The notes below the pieces were generated by a model, which was given only the letters and a program-made list of their open reading frames with translations, had not been told where the DNA came from and did not search any database. Positions 14,919 to 24,130 of a stretch of 64,000 nucleotides of DNA are shown one piece after another. This DNA comes from Virgibacillus ndiopensis (lineage in GTDB: Bacteria; Bacillota; Bacilli; Bacillales; Amphibacillaceae), in contig NZ_FZMZ01000006.1 of the NCBI RefSeq assembly GCF_900187325.1, forward strand, positions 558,001 through 622,000. Reading direction: 5' to 3'. Position numbers and translations under genes: made by a program. The stretch's first letter is position 1; each line of letters begins with the position of its first letter.

Positions 14919-16229
14919 ATGGCATATAAAGATGAACAATTAAACGAAGAAAAAGTTTTTAAAGACCCTGTACATAGATATGTTCACGTTAAAGATCAAG
15001 TAATTTGGGACCTAATCGCAACACCTGAATTCCAACGCTTACGTCGTATCAAGCAGCTTGGGACAACCAATTTAACCTTTCACGGTGCGGAGCATAGCAG
15101 GTTTAATCATTCACTAGGTGTTTATGAAATTGTTCGAAGAATTATTTATAATTTCCAAGATCGTCCGCATTGGAATAAAGACGAACGTCTATTATGTTTA
15201 TGTGCTGCACTGTTACACGATCTAGGACACGGGCCGTTCTCCCATTCGTTTGAAAAAGTGTTTAAACTAGATCACGAACACTTTACACAACAAATCATAC
15301 TTGGTGACACGTTTGTAAACAAGATTTTGAAACGAGTTTCACCCGGTTTCGCCCAAAAAGTTTCTGATGTTATCGCGAAAACGTATGAAGATAAACTTGT
15401 TGTTAGTTTAATATCGAGTCAAATAGATGCTGATCGAATGGACTATTTGCAGCGTGATGCTTATTTCACCGGTGTAAGTTACGGTCACTTTGATATGGAA
15501 CGTATTTTGCGCGTAATGCGCCCGATTGACGACCAGGTAGTGATTAAATCAAGTGGTATGCATGCCGTGGAAGACTATATTATGAGTCGATATCAAATGT
15601 ATTGGCAGGTTTATTTTCACCCTGTAACACGAAGTGCTGAAGTTATTCTATCGAAAATTCTTCACCGTGCTAAACATTTATTTGAAAAAAATTATACGTT
15701 CAAGTTAGAGCCAACGCATTTCATTTCATTCTTTAAAGAAGATGTTGATTTGGCCGATTATTTAAAACTTGATGAATCAATTGTTTTCTATTATTTTCAG
15801 GCCTGGCAAGAAGAAGACGATCCAGTACTTCATGATTTATGTGAGCGATTTATGAATCGACGGCTGTTTAAATATATTGAATTTAACCCAAACCAACAGA
15901 TGAACGAGTGGATGGAATTGTACAAATTATTCCAAGACGCCGGGATTGACCCAGAATATTATCTTGTGGTTGATTCATCGTCAGATTTACCTTATGACTT
16001 TTACCGCCCTGGTGAGGAAGAGGAGCGATTGCCAATTCATTTGTTAATGCCAAACAATGAACTGAAAGAATTGTCACGCCACTCGGATATTGTGGAGTCC
16101 ATTTCGGGGAAAAAACGAACGGATCATAAGCTGTATTTTCCAGCAGATGTTCTACATCGGATGAATGATAAGAGTCACTTGAAAAAACGAATTTTTGAAC
16201 TTTTGTACGGGCAAGGGGAGAGTAAATAA
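14919..16229 (+). CDS. ywfO: HD-domain dNTP triphosphohydrolase-like protein, YwfO
   Basis: A 436-residue HD-superfamily protein like B. subtilis YwfO and enterococcal dNTPases. Metal-binding motifs are HSRFNHSLGVYEI (about residues 57-70), ALLHDLGHGPFSHSFE (HD pair near residue 100) and SSQIDADRMDYLQRD, which supplies the last Asp. Relatives hydrolyse dNTPs, often under nucleotide control; activity here is inferred. I chose MAYKDEQ at 14919 because an upstream in-frame ATG (14862) overlaps promoter-like TTGACT and TATAAT. The ribosome site is weak. ywgA starts one base after the stop, so the two are co-translated. Confidence 0.85.
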   Translation: MAYKDEQLNEEKVFKDPVHRYVHVKDQVIWDLIATPEFQRLRRIKQLGTTNLTFHGAEHSRFNHSLGVYEIVRRIIYNFQDRPHWNKDERLLCLCAALLHDLGHGPFSHSFEKVFKLDHEHFTQQIILGDTFVNKILKRVSPGFAQKVSDVIAKTYEDKLVVSLISSQIDADRMDYLQRDAYFTGVSYGHFDMERILRVMRPIDDQVVIKSSGMHAVEDYIMSRYQMYWQVYFHPVTRSAEVILSKILHRAKHLFEKNYTFKLEPTHFISFFKEDVDLADYLKLDESIVFYYFQAWQEEDDPVLHDLCERFMNRRLFKYIEFNPNQQMNEWMELYKLFQDAGIDPEYYLVVDSSSDLPYDFYRPGEEEERLPIHLLMPNNELKELSRHSDIVESISGKKRTDHKLYFPADVLHRMNDKSHLKKRIFELLYGQGESK

Positions 16230-16230
16230 A

Positions 16231-16737
16231 ATGTTGACTAATCATGCAAAACTAATGCAATTTTTTGCTGTAGCAGAAGAGGTAACTGGACGGAAAAAGC
16301 TGCAAAAAATGATATATATTTTACAAAAGTGCCATGTGCCGTTTGAAGAGAAATATCAATTTCATTTTTATGGTCCATATTCAGAAGAACTAACACTCCG
16401 AATGGAAGAGCTGTGTAATCTGGGATTTGTTGCGGAAATGAAGGAGGATAAAAGCAATTATTATCAATACAATTATCGGATAACCGGCGACGGACTTGAC
16501 TTCTTAAATCAATTTTCGATTGATATGCCTGACATCAAGACACAGGTGGAGCTCCTGCAACGAAGAAGCTCCCGTTTTCTAGAGCTTGTTTCAACAATGT
16601 TGTATTTTGATGATTTATCAAAGGATGCAGTGGTTGAAAAAATTCATATTGTTAAACCGAAACAAAATTATACCTCAGATGAGATAAATGAAGCATGGAC
16701 GTTTATTGCTTCCCTTCAGAAAAATCCACTACAGTAA
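16231..16737 (+). CDS. ywgA: YwgA-family protein
   Basis: A 168-residue soluble protein resembling B. subtilis YwgA. Its N-terminal part (KLMQFFAVAEEVTGRKKLQKMIYILQKC, then FYGPYSEELTLRMEEL) looks like the winged-helix-like region also seen in antitoxin-type SocA/Panacea proteins. It has no catalytic motif and its function is unknown. The ATG at 16231 is one base after the ywfO stop, with AAGGGGAG inside the end of ywfO, a tight two-gene unit. An in-frame upstream codon at 16195 is rejected because it lies inside ywfO. A possible hairpin covers its stop. Confidence 0.75.
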   Translation: MLTNHAKLMQFFAVAEEVTGRKKLQKMIYILQKCHVPFEEKYQFHFYGPYSEELTLRMEELCNLGFVAEMKEDKSNYYQYNYRITGDGLDFLNQFSIDMPDIKTQVELLQRRSSRFLELVSTMLYFDDLSKDAVVEKIHIVKPKQNYTSDEINEAWTFIASLQKNPLQ

Positions 16738-16762
16738 GGTTGATTTTTTAAGTTTACCTTAC
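16734..16762 (+). terminator. Inverted repeat at the end of ywgA
   Basis: GTAAGGT (16734-16740) and ACCTTAC (16756-16762) form a perfect 7-bp inverted repeat enclosing a T-rich loop. It overlaps the ywgA stop and precedes a TACAAT -10 (16771-16776) for ywhD. It could be a weak terminator or an operator. Confidence 0.3.
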
Positions 16763-16809
16763 TAATGTGCTACAATAAAAAGCAAACGTGACGTAGGAGG
16801 GTCAATAGA

Positions 16810-17334
16810 ATGAGTTCAGATGAATCTTCTAATCAAAAGAAAAGTAATCCATTTACGATTATTAAAGATGATTCCACTGATGGACACGGCGGTTATGGAA
16901 TGGGTGCTATCAGTCTTGAAAATATGTCGCCTGTTATTGTGGATCCAAATGAAAATAAAGCATATGTTGATATGGGTGCCATGCATGCGCGAAGTGATGT
17001 AGAACGTCGTGTGAAATTTTTACCTGATAAAGATGCAGTTCCAAATGGTAAATTGTATTGGATCGTTTGGGTTACTGTTGAAAAAGGAGAAAATGGTCCT
17101 TATTTCGCTGGGGTTTGTGGCAGTGAAATTCGAGTTGACCGTGAAATAAAACGTGCATACAAGTCAATGCCGGAGCATGTGACACATATGGATAAATCAC
17201 TAAAGGGTAAAATTATCGTTGAACACATGGATGAACATTCCAAAAAATTACTGAAAGATTTTCTTGCCGATTTTGAAGGTGGAGACATGTGGAATAATTC
17301 GACAGATGAATTAAAGGATGCACTACCAAAATAG
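16810..17334 (+). CDS. ywhD: YwhD-family protein
   Basis: A 174-residue soluble protein closely resembling B. subtilis YwhD: NPFTIIKDDSTDGHGGYG near the start, YVDMGAMHARSDVERRVKF, and GKLYWIVWVTVEKGENGPYFAGV. The family has no assigned function. TAGGAGGG stands 8 bases before the ATG. It sits upstream of the convergent PBP gene as in B. subtilis (ywhD-ywhE) and shares a bidirectional terminator with it. A second perfect inverted repeat (ATACATG/CATGTAT, about 17410-17432) lies in the short gap before that terminator. Confidence 0.88.
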   Translation: MSSDESSNQKKSNPFTIIKDDSTDGHGGYGMGAISLENMSPVIVDPNENKAYVDMGAMHARSDVERRVKFLPDKDAVPNGKLYWIVWVTVEKGENGPYFAGVCGSEIRVDREIKRAYKSMPEHVTHMDKSLKGKIIVEHMDEHSKKLLKDFLADFEGGDMWNNSTDELKDALPK

Positions 17335-17441
17335 TGAACAATTTGTGAACGAATCATGAATAACCACGTAAATTCTTGTACTTTGTCATAGAAATTTGTA
17401 AAATATGTATACATGGGCTTTTCTCATGTATTACTAGGACA

Positions 17442-17486
17442 AAAAAGAAGCTGACTTAAGGGGAGGACCCGGGTCAGCTTCTTTTT
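17442..17486. terminator. Bidirectional terminator between ywhD and the PBP gene
   Basis: AAAAAGAAGCTGAC and GTCAGCTTCTTTTT form a perfect 14-bp stem with A and T runs on both sides. Confidence 0.95.
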
Positions 17487-17500
17487 ATTCCATTACTTAG

Positions 17501-19546
17501 CTAGAAAAACACATCAAAAAACTTCTTAATCACTCCATCTTTTTCTTCAGAATTATGCTTTTCTTCTTCTTTACCAGGGAAGTGTACGTCACAGTATTCT
17601 TTAGGTTCCGTACCTTTTTTAAAATACATGACACGGCTAGTTTCACAATAAGGTGTTGCGCGTTTACCTGATTTAGGGTCTATTTTCACACTTACTATAT
17701 CAGATGGCGCTTCAAATTTTGTCTTAGGTAACCCCTCGTGGGCTGCTTCCATAAACGCTGCCCATGTTTTTTTTGCATACGATTCTTCTGCAACCTTAAC
17801 TATCGATCGGTTGTCATCATAACCAGCCCAAACACCTGTTACAAGTTTAGGACTAAAGCCAATCATCCAGCTGTCTGAGTTGGTTGTTCCAGATTTTCCT
17901 GCATACGTACGTGTAAGCTCATCAGCTATCGGTGCACCGGTAACAGACATATAACCATCTAACGCATGATCGAACATCCCGGTCATTAATTGCGACAGAA
18001 TATATAGAGCTTTTGGATCCAGCAATTGTTTTCCTTCTTTGTCGTCTCTTTCAAATACAACTTTCCCATTACGATCAACAATCTTGTCTACCGTATGTCC
18101 TTCAATTTTATGACCGCCGTTCGCAATCATGCCATATCCAGTTACCATATCTTCAATCGATACTGTAGCAGTTCCTAACGCAAGGGACGGTACTGCGGGT
18201 AGGTTACTGTCAATTCCAAAGTCTTTAGCAGTTTCAACTAATTTCTCAGTTCCCAAAAAGAGGTTCGTTTTTACTGCATAAACGTTGTCAGATAATGCCA
18301 ATGCTTGCGCGAGCGTAATTGGTTCATAAGCGTAATAACCGTTATAATTGCTAGGCTGATAAACCTTCCCTTCTTCTAATTCAAAAGCAGTCGGTTTACT
18401 CATTAGCATTGTTGTAGGTGTATAGCCATTTTTTAATGCAGCATAGTAAAGGAACGGTTTGAACGCAGACCCAGGCATTCGTTTGGCCTGCATCGCACGG
18501 TTAAATTGACTTGATTCATAATCACGTCCGCCGACTAATGCTTGAATGTCGCCAGAAGTGGGTTCAACAGCCATTGCACCTACTTCGATTTTACTTTCGT
18601 CTTGAAAGACATCATTAATTTTTGCTTCCAATTTCTGTTGGAGTCCAAGGTTAAGTGTTGTATAAATTTGATAGCCGCCTGATCGAACCAATTCTTTATC
18701 AATGTCCAATATACCTGCCGCTTCCTTCAAAACAGCATCTTGAAAGTACGGCGCAACCATTTCAGCCCGCTGTTCCTCTGATTCAGCAAAAGCCAGTTTT
18801 TCTCTTGTAGCTAAAAAATATTCTTCCTTATCGATTACATCCTTCTCTAACATTATCCCAAGTATCCGTTTTTGTCGGTTCTTTGCATTTTCCATATTAT
18901 TGTATGGAGAATAATATGTCGGACCTTTAGGGATTGCTGCTAACATAGCTGATTCAGCAATTGTCAGTTCACTTGCGGATTTATTAAAAAAATACCTGCT
19001 AGCCGCTTCGATTCCATAGGCTCCATGCCCATAATAAATCGTATTCAAATAGCCCTCTAAAATTTTATCCTTTGAATAGAACATTTCTAATCGGACAGTA
19101 TAAAATGCCTCTTGCAGTTTCCTTGCCCAAGTTTTCTCAAAGGATAAATATAAATTCCGTGCGTACTGCTGTGTGAGTGTACTTGCACCTTCTTTTAATG
19201 ACATGGTTTTAATATCTGTTAAAACGGCACTAGCGATTCGAGGTATATCAAATCCGTTATGATCACGGAAATGCTGATCTTCTATTAGTAAAGTGGCTTG
19301 AATAAGGTCTGGTGATATATCTTCTAAGTCAACCCAATAGCGACTTTGATTTCCGCTTTCTTCGCCAATTACAGCACCACTGTTACTATAATAGATGGTA
19401 TTTTGTTCAGTAGTCAGCTTAGGTGGTCCGAGGAGAAAGCTAACTAAATAAACACAAGCTATAAAACTTATAGCAAGCACTAGTGTTCCAATAGCAGCTA
19501 TCATCACAAATCGACTCTTTTTTCGTTTGAAAAAATTCCATTTCAT
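17501..19546 (-). CDS. pbpG: Bifunctional class A penicillin-binding protein (PbpG-like)
   Basis: A 681-residue class A PBP with an N-terminal anchor (about 16-40). The glycosyltransferase-51 domain shows IEDQHFRDHNGFD and GASTLTQQYARNL. The transpeptidase domain has SxxK as SAFK (about Ser359), SDN (about 418) and KSG (about 550). It polymerises and cross-links peptidoglycan at the outer face of the membrane. Position next to ywhD and speE matches B. subtilis pbpG, whose product acts in spore germ-cell-wall synthesis. The ATG at 19546 follows TTGGAGA; a longer ORF from 19573 is rejected. A candidate forespore promoter lies upstream. Confidence 0.88.
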   Translation of the reverse strand: MKWNFFKRKKSRFVMIAAIGTLVLAISFIACVYLVSFLLGPPKLTTEQNTIYYSNSGAVIGEESGNQSRYWVDLEDISPDLIQATLLIEDQHFRDHNGFDIPRIASAVLTDIKTMSLKEGASTLTQQYARNLYLSFEKTWARKLQEAFYTVRLEMFYSKDKILEGYLNTIYYGHGAYGIEAASRYFFNKSASELTIAESAMLAAIPKGPTYYSPYNNMENAKNRQKRILGIMLEKDVIDKEEYFLATREKLAFAESEEQRAEMVAPYFQDAVLKEAAGILDIDKELVRSGGYQIYTTLNLGLQQKLEAKINDVFQDESKIEVGAMAVEPTSGDIQALVGGRDYESSQFNRAMQAKRMPGSAFKPFLYYAALKNGYTPTTMLMSKPTAFELEEGKVYQPSNYNGYYAYEPITLAQALALSDNVYAVKTNLFLGTEKLVETAKDFGIDSNLPAVPSLALGTATVSIEDMVTGYGMIANGGHKIEGHTVDKIVDRNGKVVFERDDKEGKQLLDPKALYILSQLMTGMFDHALDGYMSVTGAPIADELTRTYAGKSGTTNSDSWMIGFSPKLVTGVWAGYDDNRSIVKVAEESYAKKTWAAFMEAAHEGLPKTKFEAPSDIVSVKIDPKSGKRATPYCETSRVMYFKKGTEPKEYCDVHFPGKEEEKHNSEEKDGVIKKFFDVFF

Positions 19547-19579
19547 AATTGTATCTCCAATTTTCGTGTGCATTACTCA

Positions 19580-19609
19580 CATTATGGGAAAAGATATAAA
19601 GAATTAAAC
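19580..19609 (-). promoter_or_regulatory. Candidate forespore (SigF/SigG) promoter of pbpG
   Basis: On the minus strand GTTTA (19605-19609) lies 18 bases before CATAATG (19580-19586), close to the forespore -35/-10 pattern. The same arrangement precedes spoIIR. B. subtilis pbpG is forespore-expressed. Confidence 0.4.
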
Positions 19610-19762
19610 TTAAATTACAGAAAAGTGCTTGCTTTTTTGACATTTTTCTCTATAATTTTCTTGTTTAATATGTTTTTAAATACAGACTCTTTTCGTAAAT
19701 TTTGTTGCTTTTTTAATCGTAGTTTTAGGTAAAATGCGATGTAAATTGAAATGACGGCTTGG

Positions 19763-19890
19763 CTGCCGTTCCGGAAATTCACTACGCTTTCCACGGACTC
19801 GTGTTGAGCCTTCTTGGAAGAAACCCACTTCCTGCGGGCAAAAGAGTGTTACAGAATGCGAAGTTTACAGAGCACTTACGTCGCAGTTTG
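19763..19890 (+). repeat. Dispersed intergenic repeat, copy 2
   Basis: Homologous to 332-457 in reverse orientation: CCGTTCC, CACTACGCTTTC and a terminal TACGTCGCAGTTTG block in the same order and at nearly the same spacing. It occupies the 330-base gap between pbpG and speE, where I see no gene. Confidence 0.6.
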
Positions 19891-19972
19891 AATCTTTTGT
19901 GTAAAACAAAATCAACAATCTTTTAGAAAATAGCCTAATTATTATATTTACACATAGAAGGAGATGTTTTTC

Positions 19973-20800
19973 TTGGGTATTTGGTTTACCGAAAAACAAA
20001 CAGCAAGCTTTGGAATTACAGCAAAAATCAAACAAACTCTAGCAGCTGTTAAGACGGATTATCAGGAATTACAAATGATTGAGACTGAAGAATGGGGCAA
20101 CATGCTCGTTTTGGATGATATGGTCATGACAACTGAGAAAGACGAATTTGTCTATCATGAGATGGTCGCACACGTTCCTTTGTTTACCCATCCGAATCCT
20201 AAAAATGTTTTAGTTGTAGGTGGTGGAGACGGTGGTGTTATTCGTGAAGTATTGAAGCATAAATCCGTACAAAAGGCTACATTAGTTGATATTGATGGAG
20301 ATGTCATTGCATATTCGAAAAAATATCTGCCAACAATTGCAGGGACTCTTGATGACGAGCGAGTTGAGGTGAAAGTAGGAGATGGCTTTATGTACATCGC
20401 TGAAAGTGATCGTGAATTTGACGTAATACTAGTTGATTCCACAGAACCAGTTGGTCCAGCAGTCAATCTTTTTACACAAGGTTTTTACGCTGGAATAGCT
20501 AAGGCACTGAAGGATGATGGGATTTTTGTTGCACAAACAGATAATCCATGGTTTAAAGCTGATTTAATCCATCAGGTGTATAAAGATGTTAAAGAAATTT
20601 TCTCTGTTACGAAGTTGTACACAGCGAACATTCCAACATACCCCAGCGGCTTATGGACGTTTACAATGGGAAGTAAAATACACAATCCGTTAAAGGTTAA
20701 AGAAGAACGCTTTACAGAAATCGTGACGAAGTATTATACACCAGAGCTTCATTTTGCCTCGTTTGCGTTGCCGCGGTTTGTAAAAGATTTAACAGAATGA
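19973..20800 (+). CDS. speE: Spermidine synthase
   Basis: A 275-residue aminopropyltransferase converting putrescine and decarboxylated S-adenosylmethionine to spermidine. It has the Rossmann-like core [18 protein letters not shown], an acidic ribose-binding LVDIDGDVI, and the catalytic region [14 protein letters not shown] with the gate Asp. Length matches B. subtilis (276). A TTG start at 19973 is chosen: AGAAGGAGA occupies 19956-19964, so the in-frame ATG at 19964 overlaps the ribosome site, whereas TTG gives normal spacing and the family-typical short N-terminus before W-F/Y-TEKQT. speB follows 20 bases later with AAAGGAGG; the two form a polyamine operon. Confidence 0.95.
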   Translation: MGIWFTEKQTASFGITAKIKQTLAAVKTDYQELQMIETEEWGNMLVLDDMVMTTEKDEFVYHEMVAHVPLFTHPNPKNVLVVGGGDGGVIREVLKHKSVQKATLVDIDGDVIAYSKKYLPTIAGTLDDERVEVKVGDGFMYIAESDREFDVILVDSTEPVGPAVNLFTQGFYAGIAKALKDDGIFVAQTDNPWFKADLIHQVYKDVKEIFSVTKLYTANIPTYPSGLWTFTMGSKIHNPLKVKEERFTEIVTKYYTPELHFASFALPRFVKDLTE

Positions 20801-20820
20801 AGTTTTAAAGGAGGATTTTC

Positions 20821-21693
20821 ATGCGATTTGACGAAGCTTATTCAGGCAAAGTCTTTATCATGTCACAGAACGATTTTGAAAAAGCAAAAGCAGTCATTTA
20901 TGGTATGCCGATGGACTGGACGGTTAGCTTCCGTCCGGGATCACGGTTTGGCCCAGGACGTATTCGTGAAGCATCAATTGGCTTGGAAGAATACAGCCCA
21001 TATATGGATAAGCATTTGGAGGAAATTGCATATTTTGATGCAGGTGATATTCCTTTACCATTTGGGAATGCCGAGCGAAGTATTGCAATGATAGAGGAAT
21101 ATATTAAGAAACTTGTTACAGCTGGAAAATTTCCGCTTGGACTTGGCGGGGAGCATCTTGTTACATGGCCGGTCATTCGTGCAATGCATGAAAAATATTC
21201 TGATATGGCACTAATTCATATTGATGCACATGCTGATTTGCGAGAGGAATATGAGGGTGAGGTACTATCTCATTCCACACCAGTAAGGAAGATTTGTGAG
21301 TTAATTGGTCCTGATAATGTATACTCTTTTGGAATTCGGTCAGGCATGCGTGAGGAATTTCATTATGCAAAAGAAAGTGGTATGCACATGAGCAAGTTTC
21401 ACGTTGCTGAACCATTGCGTAAAATTTTACCCTCATTAAGTGGGAGAAAAGTATATGTCACTATCGATATCGATGTGCTAGATCCAGCATTTGCACCAGG
21501 TACTGGAACTGCAGAAGCAGGTGGAATTACATCAAGTGAACTGCTGGAAGCAATTCAATTAATTGCCGATTCCGAGATTGAAGTTGTTGGCGCTGATCTA
21601 GTAGAAGTTGCACCAGCATACGATCATTCCGAACAAACAGCAATTGCAGCAAGCAAATTTGTGAGAGAAATATTGTTAGGCTGGGTGAAATAG
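20821..21693 (+). CDS. speB: Agmatinase
   Basis: A 290-residue ureohydrolase producing putrescine and urea from agmatine, feeding SpeE. Metal ligands are seen in LGLGGEHLV, HIDAHADLREEY, and TIDIDVLDPAFAPGTG, the binuclear manganese signature of arginase/agmatinase enzymes. Ribosome site AAAGGAGG is 6 bases before the ATG. It is the last gene of the speE-speB unit, followed 4 bases after the stop by a GC-rich hairpin. Confidence 0.95.
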   Translation: MRFDEAYSGKVFIMSQNDFEKAKAVIYGMPMDWTVSFRPGSRFGPGRIREASIGLEEYSPYMDKHLEEIAYFDAGDIPLPFGNAERSIAMIEEYIKKLVTAGKFPLGLGGEHLVTWPVIRAMHEKYSDMALIHIDAHADLREEYEGEVLSHSTPVRKICELIGPDNVYSFGIRSGMREEFHYAKESGMHMSKFHVAEPLRKILPSLSGRKVYVTIDIDVLDPAFAPGTGTAEAGGITSSELLEAIQLIADSEIEVVGADLVEVAPAYDHSEQTAIAASKFVREILLGWVK

Positions 21694-21696
21694 CGT

Positions 21697-21724
21697 GAAA
21701 ACGCCCCTTGTAGGGGGCGTTTTC
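21697..21724 (+). terminator. speEB terminator
   Basis: GAAAACGCCCC and GGGGGCGTTTTC form an 11-bp stem around a 5-base loop ending in four T residues. Confidence 0.85.
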
Positions 21725-21761
21725 ATCCCCACAGCCAAAACATCATCCCCTAACCTTTATA

Positions 21762-21791
21762 TTGAAATTCACCCCTGTTTATCGCTATAAT
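21762..21791 (+). promoter_or_regulatory. SigA promoter of ywiB-argS
   Basis: TTGAAA (21762-21767), an 18-base spacer, and a perfect TATAAT (21786-21791). Confidence 0.7.
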
Positions 21792-21830
21792 AAGAAAATA
21801 TACGATTTATCATGAAGCAGGAGCGATTAA

Positions 21831-22271
21831 ATGGATTTACAACAGACCCCAGTTGCAATTGAACTGCATATGTCAATAAGAGACGATGGGCAAATAGAAC
21901 GAACAACAACGAACGCAACTGGAACTATTTATAAAAAGAACAACTTTGATGTTTTAACCTTCAATGAACAGCTTGAAGATAATGTAATAATTAAGAACTT
22001 ATATACAATCCAAGCTGAAAAAGTAAGTGTAAAACGATCAGGTGCTATATCTATGCACCAGCAATTTCATCAAAACCAGATAACGGAAAATGTTTATAAG
22101 CATCCACATGGTAATTTTCACATGGAAACATTTACGGACCAAATAAATTATGAGGCGTTTGACCAAACAAACTCAGGAAAATTATCTATAACATATACAG
22201 TGAAATTAAATGGGCAAGCAGAGCGTGAACATGAACTTATCTTGTCAATTAAAGAGGAGAATCCACAATGA
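21831..22271 (+). CDS. ywiB: DUF1934 lipocalin-like protein, YwiB
   Basis: A 146-residue protein of the DUF1934/YwiB family, predicted to be a beta barrel of alternating strands ([44 protein letters not shown]). No signal peptide is seen, so it is cytoplasmic; function is unknown. The ribosome site is CAGGAGCG. Its TGA overlaps the argS ATG (ATGA, 4 bases), and the argS site GAGGAG lies within its end, so translation is coupled. The pairing with argS is conserved in Bacillaceae. Confidence 0.85.
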   Translation: MDLQQTPVAIELHMSIRDDGQIERTTTNATGTIYKKNNFDVLTFNEQLEDNVIIKNLYTIQAEKVSVKRSGAISMHQQFHQNQITENVYKHPHGNFHMETFTDQINYEAFDQTNSGKLSITYTVKLNGQAEREHELILSIKEENPQ

Positions 22272-23938
22272 ATATATTGGCACAAACTGAAGAAGCGCTG
22301 AAACAGGAAATTGCAGCAGCTGTAATGAAATCGAATTTAGCAAACGAAGAAGAATTACCAGACATTATATTGGAAAAGCCAAAGGATAAGGCACATGGTG
22401 ATTTTGCTTCAAATATTGCGATGCAGCTTGCGCGAATTGCTAAAAAGGCACCACGAAAAATTGCCGAAGAGATTGTAAATGCGCTAGACCAATCAAAAGC
22501 ATCGATTGAAAAAGTGGAAATTGCTGGACCAGGTTTCATTAACTTTTTCACGAAAAATGATTTTCTTGGTCAACTGATTCCAACTATTATCGATGCTGGT
22601 GAGGCATATGGTAAAACGAATGCTGGTCAAGGGGAGAAAATTCAAGTTGAATTTGTATCCGTTAACCCAACAGGTGATTTACACTTAGGCCATGCACGTG
22701 GAGCGGCGTTTGGTGATGTTCTTTGTAATGTTTTAGATAGAGCAGGATACAATGTGGAACGGGAATATTATATTAATGATGCAGGGAACCAAATTGACAA
22801 CCTGGCATTGTCTGTCGAGGCACGTTACCTACAAGCTTTAGATAAGGAAGCTGAAATGCCTGAAGATGGCTATCACGGTCCCGACATTATTGAGATTGGT
22901 AAGACACTTGCTGAAGAATACGGGGATAAATGGGCAAATGCTGATGAAAAAGAACGTTTGTTGTTTTTTAAAGAATATGGTTTAGAATATGAACTTGGTA
23001 AAATTAAAACAGATTTAGCTGATTTCGGTGTTGATTTTGATAACTGGTTTTCTGAACGTTCGTTATATGCTGATGATAAAGTTAGCAATGCTTTAAAATC
23101 ACTAGAAAAAGGCGGTTATATCTATGAAAAAGACGGAGCTACATGGTTTCGTTCGACCGATTTTGGCGATGATAAAGACCGCGTATTAATCAAGCAAGAT
23201 GGAAGCTACACCTATTTAACACCGGATATTGCTTATCACCAAAATAAGCTTGAACGTGGATTTGACAAAATAATCAACGTTTGGGGAGCAGATCATCATG
23301 GCTACATTCCCAGAATGCATGCTGCGATTCAAGCGCTAGGGTATTCTAAAGACAAGTTTGACGTAAAAATCATTCAAATGGTTAATTTGTTTGAAAATGG
23401 TGAGAAGCTAAGAATGAGTAAACGAACAGGTAAAGCTGTTGCCTTGCGCGAGTTAATGGATGAAGTTGGTATTGATGCAGTTCGATACTTCTTTGTTACA
23501 CGTTCGAACGATTCCCAGCTCGACTTTGATTTGAACCTTGCCCGCTCACAATCGAACGATAACCCTGTTTATTACGTGCAATATGCTCATGCAAGGATTT
23601 GTACAATGTTGAAGCAAGCCGAGGAAAAAGGGTTTTCAAAGGAAGAAAATTATGATGCGAGTCTTTTGACTGCTGAAAAAGAAGTAGATTTGCTTAAGAA
23701 AATGGGCGAATTCCCACAAACGATTGCTGATGCAGCTGAAAAACATACGCCACATAAAGTGACGCAATATGTATTTGATTTAGCATCGTTGTTACACAGC
23801 TTTTATAACGCCGAAAAAGTATTAGATCAGGAAAACCCAGACCTTACGAAAGCGCGCATTGCATTAATGAAAGCAGTTCGCATCACGATTGCTAACGGTC
23901 TGCTACTAATTGGGGTAACCGCACCTGAAAAAATGTAA
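22268..23938 (+). CDS. argS: Arginyl-tRNA synthetase
   Basis: A 556-residue class I aminoacyl-tRNA synthetase, the same length as the B. subtilis enzyme. The N-terminal Add-1 domain (residues about 1-100) precedes the HIGH motif in the form [11 protein letters not shown], and the KMSKS-like loop is [13 protein letters not shown]-terminal anticodon-binding (DALR) domain follows [14 protein letters not shown]. It charges tRNA-Arg in the cytoplasm. It overlaps ywiB by 4 bases and is followed by a terminator. No T-box leader is present upstream of the operon. Confidence 0.97.
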   Translation: MNILAQTEEALKQEIAAAVMKSNLANEEELPDIILEKPKDKAHGDFASNIAMQLARIAKKAPRKIAEEIVNALDQSKASIEKVEIAGPGFINFFTKNDFLGQLIPTIIDAGEAYGKTNAGQGEKIQVEFVSVNPTGDLHLGHARGAAFGDVLCNVLDRAGYNVEREYYINDAGNQIDNLALSVEARYLQALDKEAEMPEDGYHGPDIIEIGKTLAEEYGDKWANADEKERLLFFKEYGLEYELGKIKTDLADFGVDFDNWFSERSLYADDKVSNALKSLEKGGYIYEKDGATWFRSTDFGDDKDRVLIKQDGSYTYLTPDIAYHQNKLERGFDKIINVWGADHHGYIPRMHAAIQALGYSKDKFDVKIIQMVNLFENGEKLRMSKRTGKAVALRELMDEVGIDAVRYFFVTRSNDSQLDFDLNLARSQSNDNPVYYVQYAHARICTMLKQAEEKGFSKEENYDASLLTAEKEVDLLKKMGEFPQTIADAAEKHTPHKVTQYVFDLASLLHSFYNAEKVLDQENPDLTKARIALMKAVRITIANGLLLIGVTAPEKM

Positions 23939-23942
23939 TAAT

Positions 23943-23977
23943 ATCTCCTCATCTGCTCCTAGGTGAGGAGATTTTTT
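23943..23977 (+). terminator. argS terminator
   Basis: ATCTCCTCA pairs with TGAGGAGAT, followed by six T residues. Confidence 0.9.
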
Positions 23978-24020
23978 GGTTTTAAAATGATAATTACTAA
24001 ATAGAAAAAAATGTGTTGAC

Positions 24021-24034
24021 TGAATGATCATTCA
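24021..24034. promoter_or_regulatory. FadR-like TetR operator upstream of fadF
   Basis: TGAATGATCATTCA is a perfect 14-bp palindrome overlapping the last base of a TTGACT -35-like hexamer (24016-24021). It matches the TGAATGA...TCATTCA pattern of the B. subtilis FadR repressor of beta-oxidation genes. Confidence 0.65.
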
Positions 24035-24130
24035 CATTTAAAGTAATAGTATAGTGTTTTGCGATTTAATTTTCTGGAAAATGAAATCGCTGCCATTTTT
24101 CAGTATAATAGACAAAAGGGGGAGCGAATA

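Noticed and set aside
22268-23938. T-box control of argS
   Set aside because: The region upstream of ywiB-argS is short, with a simple promoter and no T-box sequence or specifier stem.
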